64,000 bases of DNA from Brugia malayi (GCF_000002995.4 NW_025062477.1:11690649-11754648), one strand, 5' to 3'; positions 37,801 through 51,540 are shown, numbered from the stretch's first letter. Translations and numbers: made by a program. The notes: a model not told the origin generated them from the letters alone.

Positions 37801-40800
37801 ATATCATTATCAATTTTAGTTTAAAAATATTTTATTTATCAGAGTTAATGTTTATTTCTATTTTATGGCAGCTGTATACATTTATTGAACATAGGAAAAG
37901 AAAAAAAAATGATAATTTGAAATTTTTTTTCCCTCAGATTATATTTTCTCATAGCTAAAAATAAAGAAAAAGTTTGGTATTTGTTTTTTTGTCTTTTTTT
38001 TTCTTTATATTTTCTTTTTTGTTACTGCAAATATTGTTAATGATGAAAAAATTAATTTTTATAATTTTTATTCCTTTTCTTTTTCCTTATTTTATTTCTA
38101 TTTCACAGATTTTTCTTTTTTATTTTACAAATATTTCTATTATTTCGCATTTTTAATTTTCTTTTCTTTAAAGCTTTATTTTCTCCTTTATTTTTTATAA
38201 TGAGAAATGAAAAAAAAAAAAAGAAAACAAGTAGACATTTTTATTTTTAGTTAAATTTCGTGAAATTTTCTTGACTCGATACTCTTTCATCTTCAACACA
38301 TTTATCACTGAGGCTGAAAACTGTTTCATAGCTTAAGCTACATTAATTAATTAATTAATCTTCATTCGTCTACTTTTATACTTCTTAGCTAGAAAGAATA
38401 AATTGGCTTACTTTTAATCTTAAAAGAAAAAAAAATTGAAGTTTCTTCTTTTTTTCCCAAATATTTCAATATTTCAAATAGAGAGCGCAAAAATGAATAA
38501 ATATGTATATAGTTCAGTGAAATTTTCAAACATACATATGTTATTCTTGATTTTTTATTTGTTAAAATTTAAAATTCTCAAAGTATATTTTTTAACTAAA
38601 CATCTAACACTGATTCATAAAAAATCATCGTTTCAAAAATAAAAAGAGCGAGCAGACAAAATAAGAAAAAAAAAAATATCTTGAATAATATATCTTAGTC
38701 TTGATTTCTTGTTTTTTTTTTTTAAATTTTAAAATTCTTGATTTTTTTCTTCAAATTTTAAAAATTTTTAAAATATGTTTTTCTTTTCTTTCTTTTTTTT
38801 TTTCAACTGAATTTCTAACATGAATTATTGAATCACAGTTTCTTAAATATTTATCAAATGAAAAAAAAGAGAATGAAAAAGGAAGAGAGGAAAAGTACGA
38901 AATAAAGTAAAAAGATTCTTTTCTTCGTTTTCTATACCACTTCTTTTTATTTTTTGATTACCACAAATTGATGAATGAATGCTTTATCGCATCCAAAACA
39001 AATTGTAAATTTTTTTTTTCCGATCATTCAAATTTTTTTTTAAAAAAAAGAAAAAGAAAACTTTTTTTCTTAAGCTAAATTTTAAAACTTTATGCTTTCT
39101 TCGTTATTCTTTTTAAAATGAATAAAAATTCACATCAATCATAATCCAATTCAAACCAATATTAACAACGGATAAATTGCGTAAAAGCGTACGTAAGAAA
39201 TGCAGAAAAAACATCATTCATTTTTTGAAAAAAAAAAATTTTTTTTTAAATATTTCCATTAAAAAATAAAAAAGAGGGAAATTTTTTTTTCCTTTTTTTA
39301 CAATTTAACTAAATGTTAAACTTTAAACTTTATTTGTTTGCTTTTCTTCCATTCATTTCTTTTTCATTTCATTCCTAATTTTACAAAAAAAAAAAAGGAA
39401 AAACGAAAGAAATAGGAAAAGTATAATTTTTGGTAGTACTCGTGAAATTTATCTTAAATTCTTCTAATTTTTTTTTTTTAGAGATATTTTTGTCGAATTA
39501 TTTTTTTCTCTTAATTTTTATTTCCTTCCATTTTTTTCTACAGTACTAACCATCATATCAAACTTTTTTTTCTTTTTTGTATTTCATTCCTCTCCACTAT
39601 TCTCTTCCGTTTTACCTCTTTCTTCCTTTGTTGCTTCACCTGTAATGAATGATAATTTTGTAAAATTTCTCAGAACACCTGAACAAACGTGACAGTGAAA
39701 TGTAGCACAAAGTGAAAAAAAAAAAAAATCAAAAAATGAAAAGCAAAAAAAAATGATAAATTGCGTTTTTTCTTTTTTTGAAAAAAATCATCAACAATTT
39801 TTTGCATTATCATTAGTGAAATCAAAAACTATTACCTAATTAGTTTAAGTAATTATAAAGAAAAAGAAATCCTATGCTAAACATGAGAAACAAATCTTTA
39901 TTTAAATGACTTTTTCAACAATAAAAAAATGAAATGATTTTAATTTTAAAATGTAATTTTGAAAATCATTTCAAGGAAATAATAGTGTATTATTTTGTGT
40001 TATATTATACTTTGTTTTCTTCGTTTTTTTATTTTGTTGTTTTCTTTATTTGCAACAATGAACGGAAATATTCGAAATGATAATTTTCAAAAAAAAAAAA
40101 GGATCCGTTCGTTGTATGTAAGAAAGTTTAATACAATGTTTGGGGAATGAATAATAAGAAAGAGCCAACATTATGCTTATAAGGTTAAAGGTCATTCTTC
40201 TCTCTATCTTTGTCTTTCTATGTATTTCATTAATGAGAAAATGAAAAAAGGAAGGAAAAAAGAAAATATTAAAATTCACAAAAAAAAAAAATAAATAAAT
40301 TATGATAAATTTTTTTTTGGCTTTATAAATTCTCCGCATTTGCTTTTCTTCTCTTCTGTTTAACAATGGAAATTTCATTAATTCAAATTTCAATTTAGCA
40401 ATTTAGCAGTGGTATTTATAAATTTGTCATATTATTTATGATAAAGTTAGCACAATTAATGCTATCGCATATTTATAAAGTGATTTGATAAAGTATTGAT
40501 TTCATTTTCTGCTTTAATCCACATTTTCTGGATTATTGCTAGCTTTTGCTTTATTTAACGAAATACTAACAGTCTTTTAATCCATTTTAAAATTTGCAGT
40601 GCAAATCCTAGCTTATAACTGAATTATTCATTTTCATAATTTATTTCAATTTCACTTCTCATTTTGCTAATCTTTCTCAACGATATTTCAGTAAATTTCA
40701 TGGAAATCCTAATGATTTTAAGCCATAAGCAATTACTGAACTGTAATAATTTTCGGATTTTTTCTTATATTTTCAGAATGTACATAATTTTATCAAATAA

Positions 40801-43800
40801 CTTCAAAAAATTTCAAGCATTCATTTCTAATATAATTCCTGGAATTCTTAAAAAAAAAAAAAAAAAAGAAAAAAAAAACCGCCAAGAAATTTTAAAAAGA
40901 AAAAGAAAATTTTTCGTTCAATGTAACAATTTTTGGTAATTTTTCAACAATTTATCATTTATGTATAATTCTTGAAATTTTCAACAATTTGCCATTTATA
41001 AACAAATGAAAAATTATATCAAAATGAATTAAACAAACAAAAATTTAATCAAAATGAAAATATTTATGCAAGATTTATGAGAAATTAATGATTCTAGAAA
41101 ATGTTTTATTTTTCTTTTTCCTTTTTTTTTTTCTTTTTTAAAAAAAAAAACCAAAACCAAAAAAAAAAAAAGAAAAATGTAAGCAGAAAAGTAAGTTTCG
41201 AGAATAAATGACGAATTGCTATTTTAGAAGATATCATAAGTGACAAGAATCCGTTTTTCTTTTTTTTTCCCAAATCATATTAATGAGTGTTTCGATTCTT
41301 ATCGTTCTTTTTTTCTTGACCAAACTAATCTTTTTTTTTTGCCATTCAATCTTTTCTTTTTTCAAAAAGAGAAAAAAAAAAAAGAAGGAAAGAAAGAAAG
41401 AAATTTGTTATTAATCAAATGAATTTTGTCCCTTAGTGTAAATTGTATATTTATATTATTTAAATATAAAACATAAACATATACAGACAGATATCAACAG
41501 ATGGACGAGCACAACACACACATTCATATTATGTAATATAATATTTTGAAATGAATAACTAACTGATAATTAATTTATTAGCATTAAATTTCATTTAATT
41601 TGTTTGCTAACAATGAGTTGAATTAATGATCATCGATAGAAAAGATCAAAATAAATATATTAATGATTATCATTATTATCATTATCATTAAAATAGAATT
41701 TGTTACTGTAAATGGACATTCATTTTTTTTTTTTTTGCAATTCATTATGCAATGTTATTAAAATTGTGGTTTAAATTTAATTCATTTATTTAAATTAATA
41801 ATTTTTATTGCATTCATTTGTTTGAAACGGATAAATGTTTAAATTAAATTACATTACTGATGTAATCTTTATTATTTTAAGAATTTTTTTCTTTTTTTAT
41901 CCAGATATTACTATTATTTGATGCTTTCTTTTCTTTTTTTTTTTTTTTTTTTTTTTTTGTATTTTATTCTTTTCTCTTTTTTCTTTTTTGAAATTGAAGA
42001 TAAAATTCGGAATGATTAGTTAATTTAAGGAATTGGATTATAATTTAAACATTTAATAATGATATTATAATTACTCACGTTTGCTGGCATTTAAAATATT
42101 TTGATTAAAATTCAAACTGTTAAACATATGATAATGATGTATGTCATAATGATAACTGGCATTATTTAGAATAATGAAGTAATATAATGTATTAGAATTA
42201 GCTGAAATGAATTAACCACTGAGCTAATTTTAATTATAAAATTAATTAATATTTATATGAAAATGATGTGAAATTAAAAATAAATAAATAAATGTTTATG
42301 ATTGACTTAATGCTATTATAAAACAAATTTCGAAATTGAAAACGAAAGAATAATTGATAATCGAAGGAGGAAAAGAAAAGTGAACAATTTCACATTCAGT
42401 TTTAGCCTCATCTCTCAACTCTCTCTCTCTCTCTTTCTCTTTCCCTCTCTCTCTCTCTCTTTCTATATACTATACAATAATAAATCAAAATGTATACGTT
42501 TAAGAAGCAGAAGCGGTACTTCAAATCTTTGTGAGCAAAATTAATGATTGTGAATTTAAATGATGAGCAAAATTTTCGTCCGTTTTCTCTTTCAAATCTT
42601 AAGCTAATATCTCGTCGTCACATATCCCACATAACCTTTTCTATCTTTCATTTTTTCTTCTTCTTTGCTTCTCTTTTTTTTTTTTTTGATTGATATTTTT
42701 TTTTAAGAAATGAGCAAATCGAATAAATATGAATCAACTAAAAAATGTCAACATCGAGAATAGAAATAAGTATGAAATATGAAATTGAAAATGGTTAATT
42801 TGATGAAAAAAAAAAAATTGGGGGAAGATATGCAATGAAAGAATATTGTATAACTTTAAAAAGTTATGTAACACTGTGTACTTATGCAAACATAAAAATC
42901 AAATCATTACAATTAATTATTAGTTAATTAATTAATAATAGTAATAAAAATAATGATAACAATAATGATGGCAATGATAATAATAATAATAGCAATAATA
43001 ATAGAAATGTTGATAATAATGAAGGGTATGAATTAATAAATAAATATAAATACTAAACAAAACTTTAGCAAAAAAAAAAAAACATTGATAATAGTAATTA
43101 AGTGATTAATAGTGATAAAATAATAGTAGTAATTAAATTCACAATAATTAAACTACACAATAATAAACAATAATAAATAATTAACTACACAATAATAAAT
43201 AATTAAACTAGCAATAAATAACAGTAGCAATGACAATAACAAATAACAATAATTAATAGCATCAACAATAACAATTGATAACAATAACATCAAGAAATAT
43301 TGCTGTATTATAATTCTTATACATTCATTTGATTTTTGATAAATGATATCGGTGTGGAAAAAAGAAAGAAAGATAAGATGGACGAAGGCCATTTTACTTC
43401 GAACGATTGTCACAATCGATCATCCATCGTGTCGATCGACCTTACTTCCTACAATCCCAAATGACCAAATCTGTTAGAGATGATATTATCTATCGGAATG
43501 GGTAGGAAAGGGAAGCAAAACAAAGGGGGGGAATGGTATAGTACTACACTCATTTACAAATTTTGCAACTAATCTATTTATTGCTAAAATTTGATGGGCA
43601 AATAAGGAGAAATGTTCAGTTGATGAAAGCATTAAAAATGTAAAAGTAATTTAATTAAATATAAAATGGCTTAAAAAGAAAAAAAAAAAACGAATAATTA
43701 TAGCTTGAAATTATTGTTCGAACAAATAAATACAAGTAATTGAACTGGTAATAATAGCAATTATAATAATGGTAAAATAGTAATAAATGATGGTGATAAT

Positions 43801-45321
43801 AATAGTAATAATAATAAAGACAGTAATAAATAAATAATAATGATAATAATAGATGACAATAATAGATAAATAATAATGGTAATAATAATAAACAATTATT
43901 ATAACTGATGTAGTATGGGAACAGTTTTAATTCGAATAAAACAAATATATGATCTAAATTAATTAAATAAATAAAACAAATGAATTAAAATAGGTACTTT
44001 ATTTTTTAAAAGTTATTTGTTTCTAAAAAAAAAAACTGAAATAAATCTAAAAACTGAAATGATATATTAATAAATGTTAGGAATAAAAGTTTAAATAACA
44101 TTTTCTCGATGCAATTAATTTAATTTTATGATATTTTTATAGATTTCCAAATTTGGTTGGTGATGAAAGTGAAAGTGATGCAGCAAATGGTTTCAGTACA
44201 TTTGACCCATTAATTAAGATTCGATGTTCATCACGGCTCAAATTTTTCCTCTGTTCTATCTACTTTCCAATGTGTACTGATAAGGTTTAATCTTTTCTTA
44301 TTAAAATTTGTCCACTATAAACTTTTAGTATAATTATATTATTTTTCATTTCATTATATTTTTTATTTTATTTTTTTAAAGATATTTGATAAAAATGTTG
44401 CGTTTGGTCACTTCAAGTTTTGGATAATATTTTTGATCGCATTTTATTCTCAAATATCAATTAATTAGTGCTCATTTTACATATCAACTACTGCTCTGTA
44501 GTGAACTATTTGACCTTTTGACCATCTGGTAGTTTAACTCTGATGCTAATGAGATATTCTATGTTCAGGATATCTTGTCAATTCAGAATTCATTATTTCA
44601 GTTCTGATTAGTAAGATTTACAACTGTTTACAATTCAGAATCAAATAATATTAGTTATAAATCATGTTGTAGTATTTCGGATTAAATAAACTAAGGAAAA
44701 TCGTTTTTTTTTTTTTTTTTTTGATTGATGCAAGTAACATTTGACGTTGACCTTTTGACCTCGATGATAAGAACAATATTTTTAAAGATTTGACAGATTG
44801 ATTTCTGCGATAAAATGCAAGTAATTCATAAACATTAAAAAAAGACAAAATTGATTAAATTATATTTTTTTTAAAAAAAAGAAAGAATGAATGAATGAAT
44901 GTAAGTTTTTATCATTTTATCATTTGTAATTGATCAAAGATTAAAATATAATTAAATTTTAAAAAATCTGTTAATCTAAAATACCTTTTTGAACTAATCA
45001 GGTTTAATTTCTAGGTACCAATTGCGATTGGACCATGTCGACCATTATGTGAACGGGTGCAAATGAAATGTGAACCATTGTTGAAGGAATTTGGTTTTCC
45101 ATGGCCAATTTCAATGAATTGTTCAAAATTTCCACTCGGTTAATTTAAATCATTTAATTTTATTCTTTCTAATTTTTAATTATTTCAAAAATTTAACTTC
45201 GAAAACATAATAAATACATATTATTTATGATAAACACAAACATAAATATATACTCTTTAAAATAATCTTTAATCTTACCATCTATTTATTTCAAAACTTA
45301 AATGCAAGAACTATCTCTCAG

Positions 45322-45371
<50 letters not shown>

Positions 45372-48316
45372 AAATAAATTTTTAAAAAAAAAAAGTAATT
45401 AAATAATAATTTGCAGTACATAAAATAATTGATTGCTAAATTTTATGATAATTAATTGATACAAATTTTGTTTTTGTAGAAAATAATCATGATGCGATGT
45501 GTATGAAAGGTCCAGCATCTGATGAAGATGGTCCACCGGTAGTTGAAGAATTAGAATCTGATATAACGAAGAATGTAATCACATCAAATCGTTGTATGCA
45601 ACAGCCAAGTACAATTTATATGAATCGAACTGGACATTGTGTCCCATTATGTCATTCAAATAATGGCTATACAAAGGTTGAAATATTTTTATAATTATTT
45701 ATTACCTTTTAGGATTTCTTTTTTTTTTTTTTGCATTCATTAATAGCTATATTATAAATATAAAAGAAAGAAAAGGGATATTTTAGCCAATTAATTAATT
45801 AATTAATTAATTTGTTGTAGGATGATCGTGAAGCAGCTAGTACAGCATTATTTATTATGTCATTACTTTGTACTGCTTTAACATCCGTTTGCTTGCTGAC
45901 ATTTTGCACCCGGAAACATTGTTTAGTTGGTTTACCGGAATTATCACTTCTATTTTGTTCCGTATCATTTTCCGTTTCTGCTATTGTATATCTTTTTTCG
46001 TTACTGTATCGTGATCAGGTAGGTATACATACGTATATATATTTTTTTAATTTTAAAATATTAAATTTTATTTATTAAAAGAGTAGGATTAAGAAAAGAA
46101 TGATTAAATAGTAGTTTTATTAAATAATGATTAAATAGATTAAATAATAGTTATATTATATAAATGCAGAGAGAGAAAACGAGAGAAGGAGGGCGAGAGA
46201 GGAAAAGAGAGGGAAAGAGGGAATTTTCGATTAAACCGGAATTAAATTAAATGTCTAATACTTTATTAATGTAAAGTTCTCTTTTCCTTTTAATTACAAA
46301 AAAATGCAAACATTTCAGATTTCCTGTATTGAATACAATTCAAAATTGATTTTTGTGGTTACCGGAGTTCAACATATTCCGTGTACAATTGTTGCCATTC
46401 TTCTGTACTATTTCGGAACAACCGGTCGACTATGGTGGTTTGTATTGTGCTGCACCTGGAATAAATATACTCAAAGGCATCAGCAAAATTCGGTATTCAG
46501 ATTTTCCATGTTGCATAATTATTATTTCTAATTCAATTATTTAATTGCATACCGGATAATTAAGCTTATTCATTGACTTTATTGAAATAAATTAATCAAT
46601 TATTCATTTAAACAAATTCTTAACTGAGTGGTATCATTAATTAAAACCATATCATCTAATTATCTTAATGAATAAAATGTCAAGCATGATTTTATAATTT
46701 TGAGGCATTGTAAAAATTTTAAATTTATCAGCTTCAGTTTTTACAAATAAATTCAAATTTCTTCTCAACAATTATTTATTTCTAATTTTAAAACTTCAAC
46801 AGGAAAAAATGAAAAAAATTGAGGGCGAAAAAATTGCATCGTTGAAAAAAGCAACAAATTATAAGCTTTTCTTCTTCTTTTCTTTTATTTCATTTCAAAA
46901 AAAAAAAAAAACTTGCGGATTATAAAAAGTTTTTTTTAGTTCTTTAAAAGAAATTATTATAACAAATTAAAACTTTGTTTAATCTGTTTTTTTTTTTTTT
47001 TATTTTATATGTTAAGAAAATAAAAGAATAATTAAAATTTATATCTTTTCAGTTTTTTTTTTTTTTTGCAGCACTTTTTCCTTCTTTTTTTTTCGGTATT
47101 TCATATATGAAACGGCACATTCTTTTAAGTTAAAATGAAAAGGAAAGAAAAAAAAAACAATAACGAAAATAAGGAAAATGCAATGAATAAATAATAAATA
47201 AACTAATTATTAGTTATTTATAGACATCAAAAAAAAAAAAAAAAATGAAATTTTAAAATAGAATTTTACCATAAAGTTTTTATCTTATTAAATAATATAA
47301 ATATGCAATATTATGAGAACTTTTTTTTTCTAATTCTTTGCATGCTTTAATAGTAGCTTATATATTATATACAAATTGAACGATAGAAAAAAAAAAAATA
47401 TGGTACAAATTTAATTTTTAGGATTCGTTGTTGTTTCGAACTCATATGCTAGCATGGGGAATACCTTTGGGTATTGTTATTTTGGCTTTAATGGCACAAA
47501 GTGTTCGAGCTGATCCATTATCGGGTATTTGTTTGGTTGGTGGCGGAAATCGAATTATTGAAGCGGTGTTTGTTTCGTTACGTGAATTAATACTTCTACT
47601 ATGTTCATTAGTACCATTGTTTTTTGGATGTTTAGCATTAATTGGTATGATTTTATAAATTTCTTTTTTTTTTTTTTTAATAATATATACGTATGCAATT
47701 AAAATTATTAATAAATTTTGTCTCTTCTTATAAAATTATTATCATTTTTTTAAACCAGTTCTGTTCATTTCTAACTCTAAATTTTCATCATCTTTTTTTT
47801 AAATATTAATTAAGAAATGATGAAATTTTCTTTTACTTTTTTCCTTTCATTTATTTGTTAAAATTAAAAATAGAATTGAAAATGGATTCATTTTTATAGT
47901 TTTACAAATAATTTTCCATTTTTGCATTTATTTCGTTTTTTCTTTTAGGTTCTGCTCCAGCTACTGATCATTCTGTTGCATCAGCTGGTTTACTTGGAAG
48001 TTTATATCCGATGGCAGCTGCATTTCTATTACTTAGTTCCCTACAGTATCTTTTGACACCTACAGCAACCGGTTGGAATACCGTAACAGCAATAAAACTT
48101 TTAGCTGATCCATTACTTGGAATATTAGCTTCAGCTGGATGTTTTATTCAAATTCTTTTCAATATTTTTAAAGCAAATCGTTTACAATTACTCGATAAGC
48201 ATGGTTATCAACCAGCTGCTCCACAAATACCTCAACCAGCAATTCCATCACATACTGCAACAGCAAGTAATGCATATTCCTTATCAAGGTATCCTGAACA
48301 AAGGCCGCTTTGTTAA
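34828..48316 (+). CDS. Frizzled-family Wnt receptor, divergent 7TM core
   Basis: Eight exons: 34828-35009, 44143-44284, 45015-45138, 45480-45676, 45821-46018, 46319-46492, 47422-47644 and 47949-48316; 535 residues, about the length of human FZD4. An in-frame TAA just before the ATG fixes the start; residues 15-26 are a hydrophobic signal core. The cysteine-rich domain (about 44-170) has all ten Cys and is clearly FZD4-like ([37 protein letters not shown]). Seven membrane segments lie at about 222-243, 252-275, 288-325 (two), 347-367, 388-413, 427-450 and 460-488 by eye, the third block covering TM3 and its neighbour loop. Family marks are ISC...[16 protein letters not shown] and [12 protein letters not shown]. 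Odd: loop 3 is about 12 residues with no basic patch, and KTxxxW after TM7 is absent. Binds Wnt at the plasma membrane. Which worm paralogue (mig-1, cfz-2, lin-17, mom-5) it matches is unresolved; a mig-1-like divergent receptor is possible. Confidence 0.92.
35369..35481. other. Nested inverted repeats, higher-GC island
   Basis: Arms: GATATTGT (35369-35376) with ACAATATC (35474-35481); inside, TGTCGCG (35374-35380) with CGCGACA (35393-35399); and ATTGCCTCCA (35425-35434) with TGGAGG-TTA-CAAT (35466-35478). Local GC is well above the surrounding intron. It could fold as a structured RNA or be a conserved regulatory element or decayed mobile element; undecided. Confidence 0.45.
36122..36440. 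repeat. TACAGTAT motif array in Frizzled intron 1
   Basis: Seven exact TACAGTAT (36143, 36215, 36245, 36286, 36345, 36374 and, as CACAGTAT variant, about 36411) or near copies plus CATACAGTAG (36122) and TACAATAT (36307), spaced 30-70 nt. Several are preceded by CA or AG. The same core returns at 49.56-49.83 kb downstream of this gene. Six copies are exact; the others differ at one base. Confidence 0.65.
42418..42464. repeat. (CT)n tract
   Basis: CT units with TTT and CCC interruptions, in Frizzled intron 1. Confidence 0.88.
42930..43280. repeat. AAT/AAC degenerate repeat block
   Basis: Several hundred bases of interrupted AAT, AAC, ATG and AGT triplets, including near-duplicate stretches of AATAATTAAACTACACAATA. 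A second AAT block lies at 43745-43900. Confidence 0.8.
45324..45369. repeat. (AT)n tract in Frizzled intron 3
   Basis: About 23 uninterrupted AT units between the CRD exons. Confidence 0.92.
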
Positions 48317-48339
48317 TTATAGATTAATTTATCATATAC

Positions 48340-48345
48340 AATAAA
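48340..48345 (+). terminator. Likely poly(A) signal of the Frizzled gene
   Basis: AATAAA 24 nt after the TAA stop at 48314-48316. Spacing suits a short nematode 3' UTR. Confidence 0.5.
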
Positions 48346-49559
48346 TGTAGTATAATAATTGGTGATTTTACTAATCGAAATTTATTGTTAGTTATTATTA
48401 TGTAAAATAGGCGAAGTTTCATTTATGACGCATTTAATTTAACTATAAAATTGTGCAAACATATATATATTGCTGGTACAATAACTGTTGTTGCAATGAA
48501 TTTTATTTACTTTTTTTTTTCTCGTATTCATCATTAATGTAATATATGTAAATTGAGAATTTCAAAAAATATTTAAATAATAAATTTGTTTTATTCAACA
48601 AAATATTTCAAAAATGATAGGAGTGAAAAAAAAAAATAAATAAATAAATGAAGGTGATGGAATTAATATTTTAAGAATAATTGACTGAAATTTTCAGATC
48701 TGATTTTGACGCTACTAATGTGATATGTTTTTAAGTGTTTATAAAATCCTTTAAAAAAAAAGAATAACCATGTTATGAAGATAATAAGGTTAATTGTTTG
48801 TTGCATAAGTACCCTAAAATGATAATGATAGTAAGAGTAAGAATAAAAATATGATGATAATAATAATATTAAATAAATAATAGTAATAATAAGTATTAAT
48901 TATGATGAAGATAATAAATAATAATAATAAATGATAAGTAATAATAATATTGTTCCTACTTATATTTTATTGTATTTGCTTTTAAAAATTTACCTTTTTC
49001 CTTTCTAGATCAAAAAATTTTTCAAAATTGAAAAGTAATTAAAAATCAAAGATAAAAAAATTTTAATCAATCACTGAATTTTCATTCATTTTAGGAAGCG
49101 GAAACTTCCATGCAAATTTTCTGGTGTATTGTAAATGTTTTCATATTATTCTTTAATTAATAATTAAATATTTGTTATAGTCATGTACATAGCATTTTCT
49201 CTGTTCTATTTCGAATTATGCAGAGGTATAAAATCCGATGAATATTGTCTTGAAAAGTAGAAAAATAGAATAGATTAAGGTCTATTCAGAAAAATAATAA
49301 TTCTTGAGAATTTATGATTGTTTATAATCATTACTTTTTTTAAGAAAAAAGTGATAAGTGCTACATAATTACTATTATTATTATTTCGTGAGTGATTGGT
49401 TCAAAAATTGAATTTTATAAAAATTTCAAATATTATTCTCTTAAATAAAAATAAAAAAAAACTTGAAATTATGTTTTTATGTCTTGCGCTTATTACTATT
49501 TATGAGAAGTTATATTTGAATAATAGAGTACACATGTTTAAACTGTTTCTTCCAATTGA

Positions 49560-49835
49560 GCCATACAGTATACACGTGGTTGTATGTTTTTTAATTGAAC
49601 ATGCAACAGACACATGGGTCATACTGTATGTACATAGATACTGTCCATACAGTATACGAACGGATACCATATCAATTGAATCATGGGAACCATACAGTAT
49701 GCAGGCAGATAGTGTACCAATTGAATCACAGGAATATATGCGGAATAGTATCCCAGTTAAACTGTAAGATCCATGTAGCCAACATGGATATTACTTTAAC
49801 TGAGCCGTAAGAACCATACAGTACGCACGTGGATA
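49560..49835. repeat. Degenerate minisatellite, about 45-nt unit with ATACAGTAT core
   Basis: Copies begin CCATACAGTA near 49561, 49645, 49690 and 49814, with a reversed-core copy (ATACTGTAT) at 49621. Between cores are GGATAGTATC-like and CAATTGAATCATGGGAA-like segments. The core matches the intron array at 36.1-36.4 kb. Confidence 0.72.
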
Positions 49836-50684
49836 GTATCTCTTCTAGAATCTGTCTGATTACTGTAATACATTTTTCTTTTATATTCATGCATAAATAC
49901 GCGGTGAAATTGCTTTTTCTTTTGTAATTTTTGTTTGGTGTATTTACTGTTTAGGTGTGATGAAAAAAATGATGGACTAATTGATACAGTATCCAATTAA
50001 ATTTTAATTATTTTTTAATTTATATATTGATTACTTAAAATATATTTGTTTTTTTTTTTTTTTTGTTTTCTTTCTGTAGACCTTTTCTTTTTAGAAAATG
50101 CTTGTTTTCATTTTATTTTTCTTCTTCGATTCTTTTCTTTCTTTTTTCCTTTCACTTTTTAGATAATTCTTTTTCATCTCGGAAATGCTTTGTAATGCTT
50201 TTTTTTTCTTCATTTTACATTTAGCTTGTTAAGCTTGTATTATTGCTAACTATTATTAATCTTGTTATTATTATAATTGCTACTATTTTTTTTATTGTTA
50301 CTATTACGATTGATTATTATTACTATTAATTATTGTTATTATTACTATTTGTCTTGCTATGATAAAAAGTAGTAACATTATTTTAACACATATAGCTTAT
50401 CCAACAAATATTGAGCATTTTCAAAAGACAAAATTTTTGAAAATCTTCATGATCATTCAATCTTGAAGATTATGCAAACTAGTATGAAGAAGCTATGTAA
50501 TGGATGATAAATAGTTAATTTAATTGATTAATATGAATTCGATCATAAAGTTTTGATGATAAATTGAAATATTAGTAATCAAAAATTACTTGTAAAATTA
50601 TTGACTAGTAGTTTTCGATACTGCTTTATAATCGATTAACGATTTTCTTCAAATTCTGTTATCAAATCTATTAGCTACTGAGAC

Positions 50685-50706
50685 AGAGAGAGAGAGAGAG
50701 AGAGAG
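50685..50706. repeat. (GA)n tract
   Basis: About eleven GA units, between the convergent Frizzled and ced-12 genes. Confidence 0.85.
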
Positions 50707-51540
50707 GAGAGAAATGATCTATTATAATGACAAATTTGTTTATCGATTTCAAGTGCTGGAACAAACTATACGGAACAGATGTGTATCCTATGGCCATAAA
50801 TGATAATGCTATCAATCATTTATTTAATGGTCGTTTATTTACTTCAACATCTTAAATGCTATTAATCTGATTAAATCTGTTTCACACCTTAAATAATAAA
50901 ATAATCCCTCGTTTAGTTTAGCCTTAAATTGGATGGTAAATAAACTCGTTAGTAATTTTTTAGAAAAAATTTGATTCCAAAGAGTAAGTTATAAAATGAA
51001 AAATTCAGGAAATTACTTCAAAATTAAATGAAGCAAATAGAGGATTAGAAAGTATTACTAATCTTTAATGAATTAATCTACAGCTTCATATTTTGTAATA
51101 TCAAGGCAATTAAATAAATTTACTTATGATCTGAGGATAATTTATGCAAAAATTTTTCACCTCTATTTTTTATCAATATTACATTTTGATGAATATGTTG
51201 GAATATAGAATGTAGTTGAGTTATCAATAACAGATGGACTATACAAACTAAATCGTTTAGTGAACAGCCATCAATTCTTTTTTTCTCTTATTTTACGAAT
51301 GAAATTTTATTCGATTATGAATTTATTTTTAATTCTTCTGTCGCAAAAAAAGAAATGAGAATGAAAATATTTAATTAATAAAAAATGGCAGTATGAACAT
51401 ATGACATAAATTAATTATCAAACTTTGAACAATGTACAATAAATCATAATACAAGCTTCTAGCACGAAAATATATTTAAAAATGCAACTATTACATAAAT
51501 GACATTTTATGCAAAACATCAATTTTCCAGTTTGAAAAAG

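Larger units (their letters stand above)
35010..44142. other. Intron 1 of the Frizzled gene (9.1 kb)
   Basis: It separates the signal peptide and the first two CRD cysteines from the rest. It contains a nested inverted-repeat island (35369-35481), a TACAGTAT array (36122-36440), a palindrome pair (43404-43440), CT tracts at 42418-42464 and AAT repeats at 42930-43280 and 43745-43900. No nested gene was supported. Confidence 0.65.
48317..51540. other. Intergenic region between convergent Frizzled and ced-12 genes
   Basis: About 3.2 kb shared 3' space. Contains an AAT-rich block at 48830-48960, the 45-nt repeat at 49560-49835, pyrimidine-rich sequence at 50050-50200 and a GA tract at 50685-50706. 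No supported gene; a 123-codon frame at 49396-49767 is created by the repeat. Confidence 0.6.

Noticed and set aside
49396..49767. 123-codon frame with repeated PYSI...IES peptides
   Set aside because: Coincides exactly with the 45-nt minisatellite; the 45-nt period is a multiple of three, so the frame stays open by chance.
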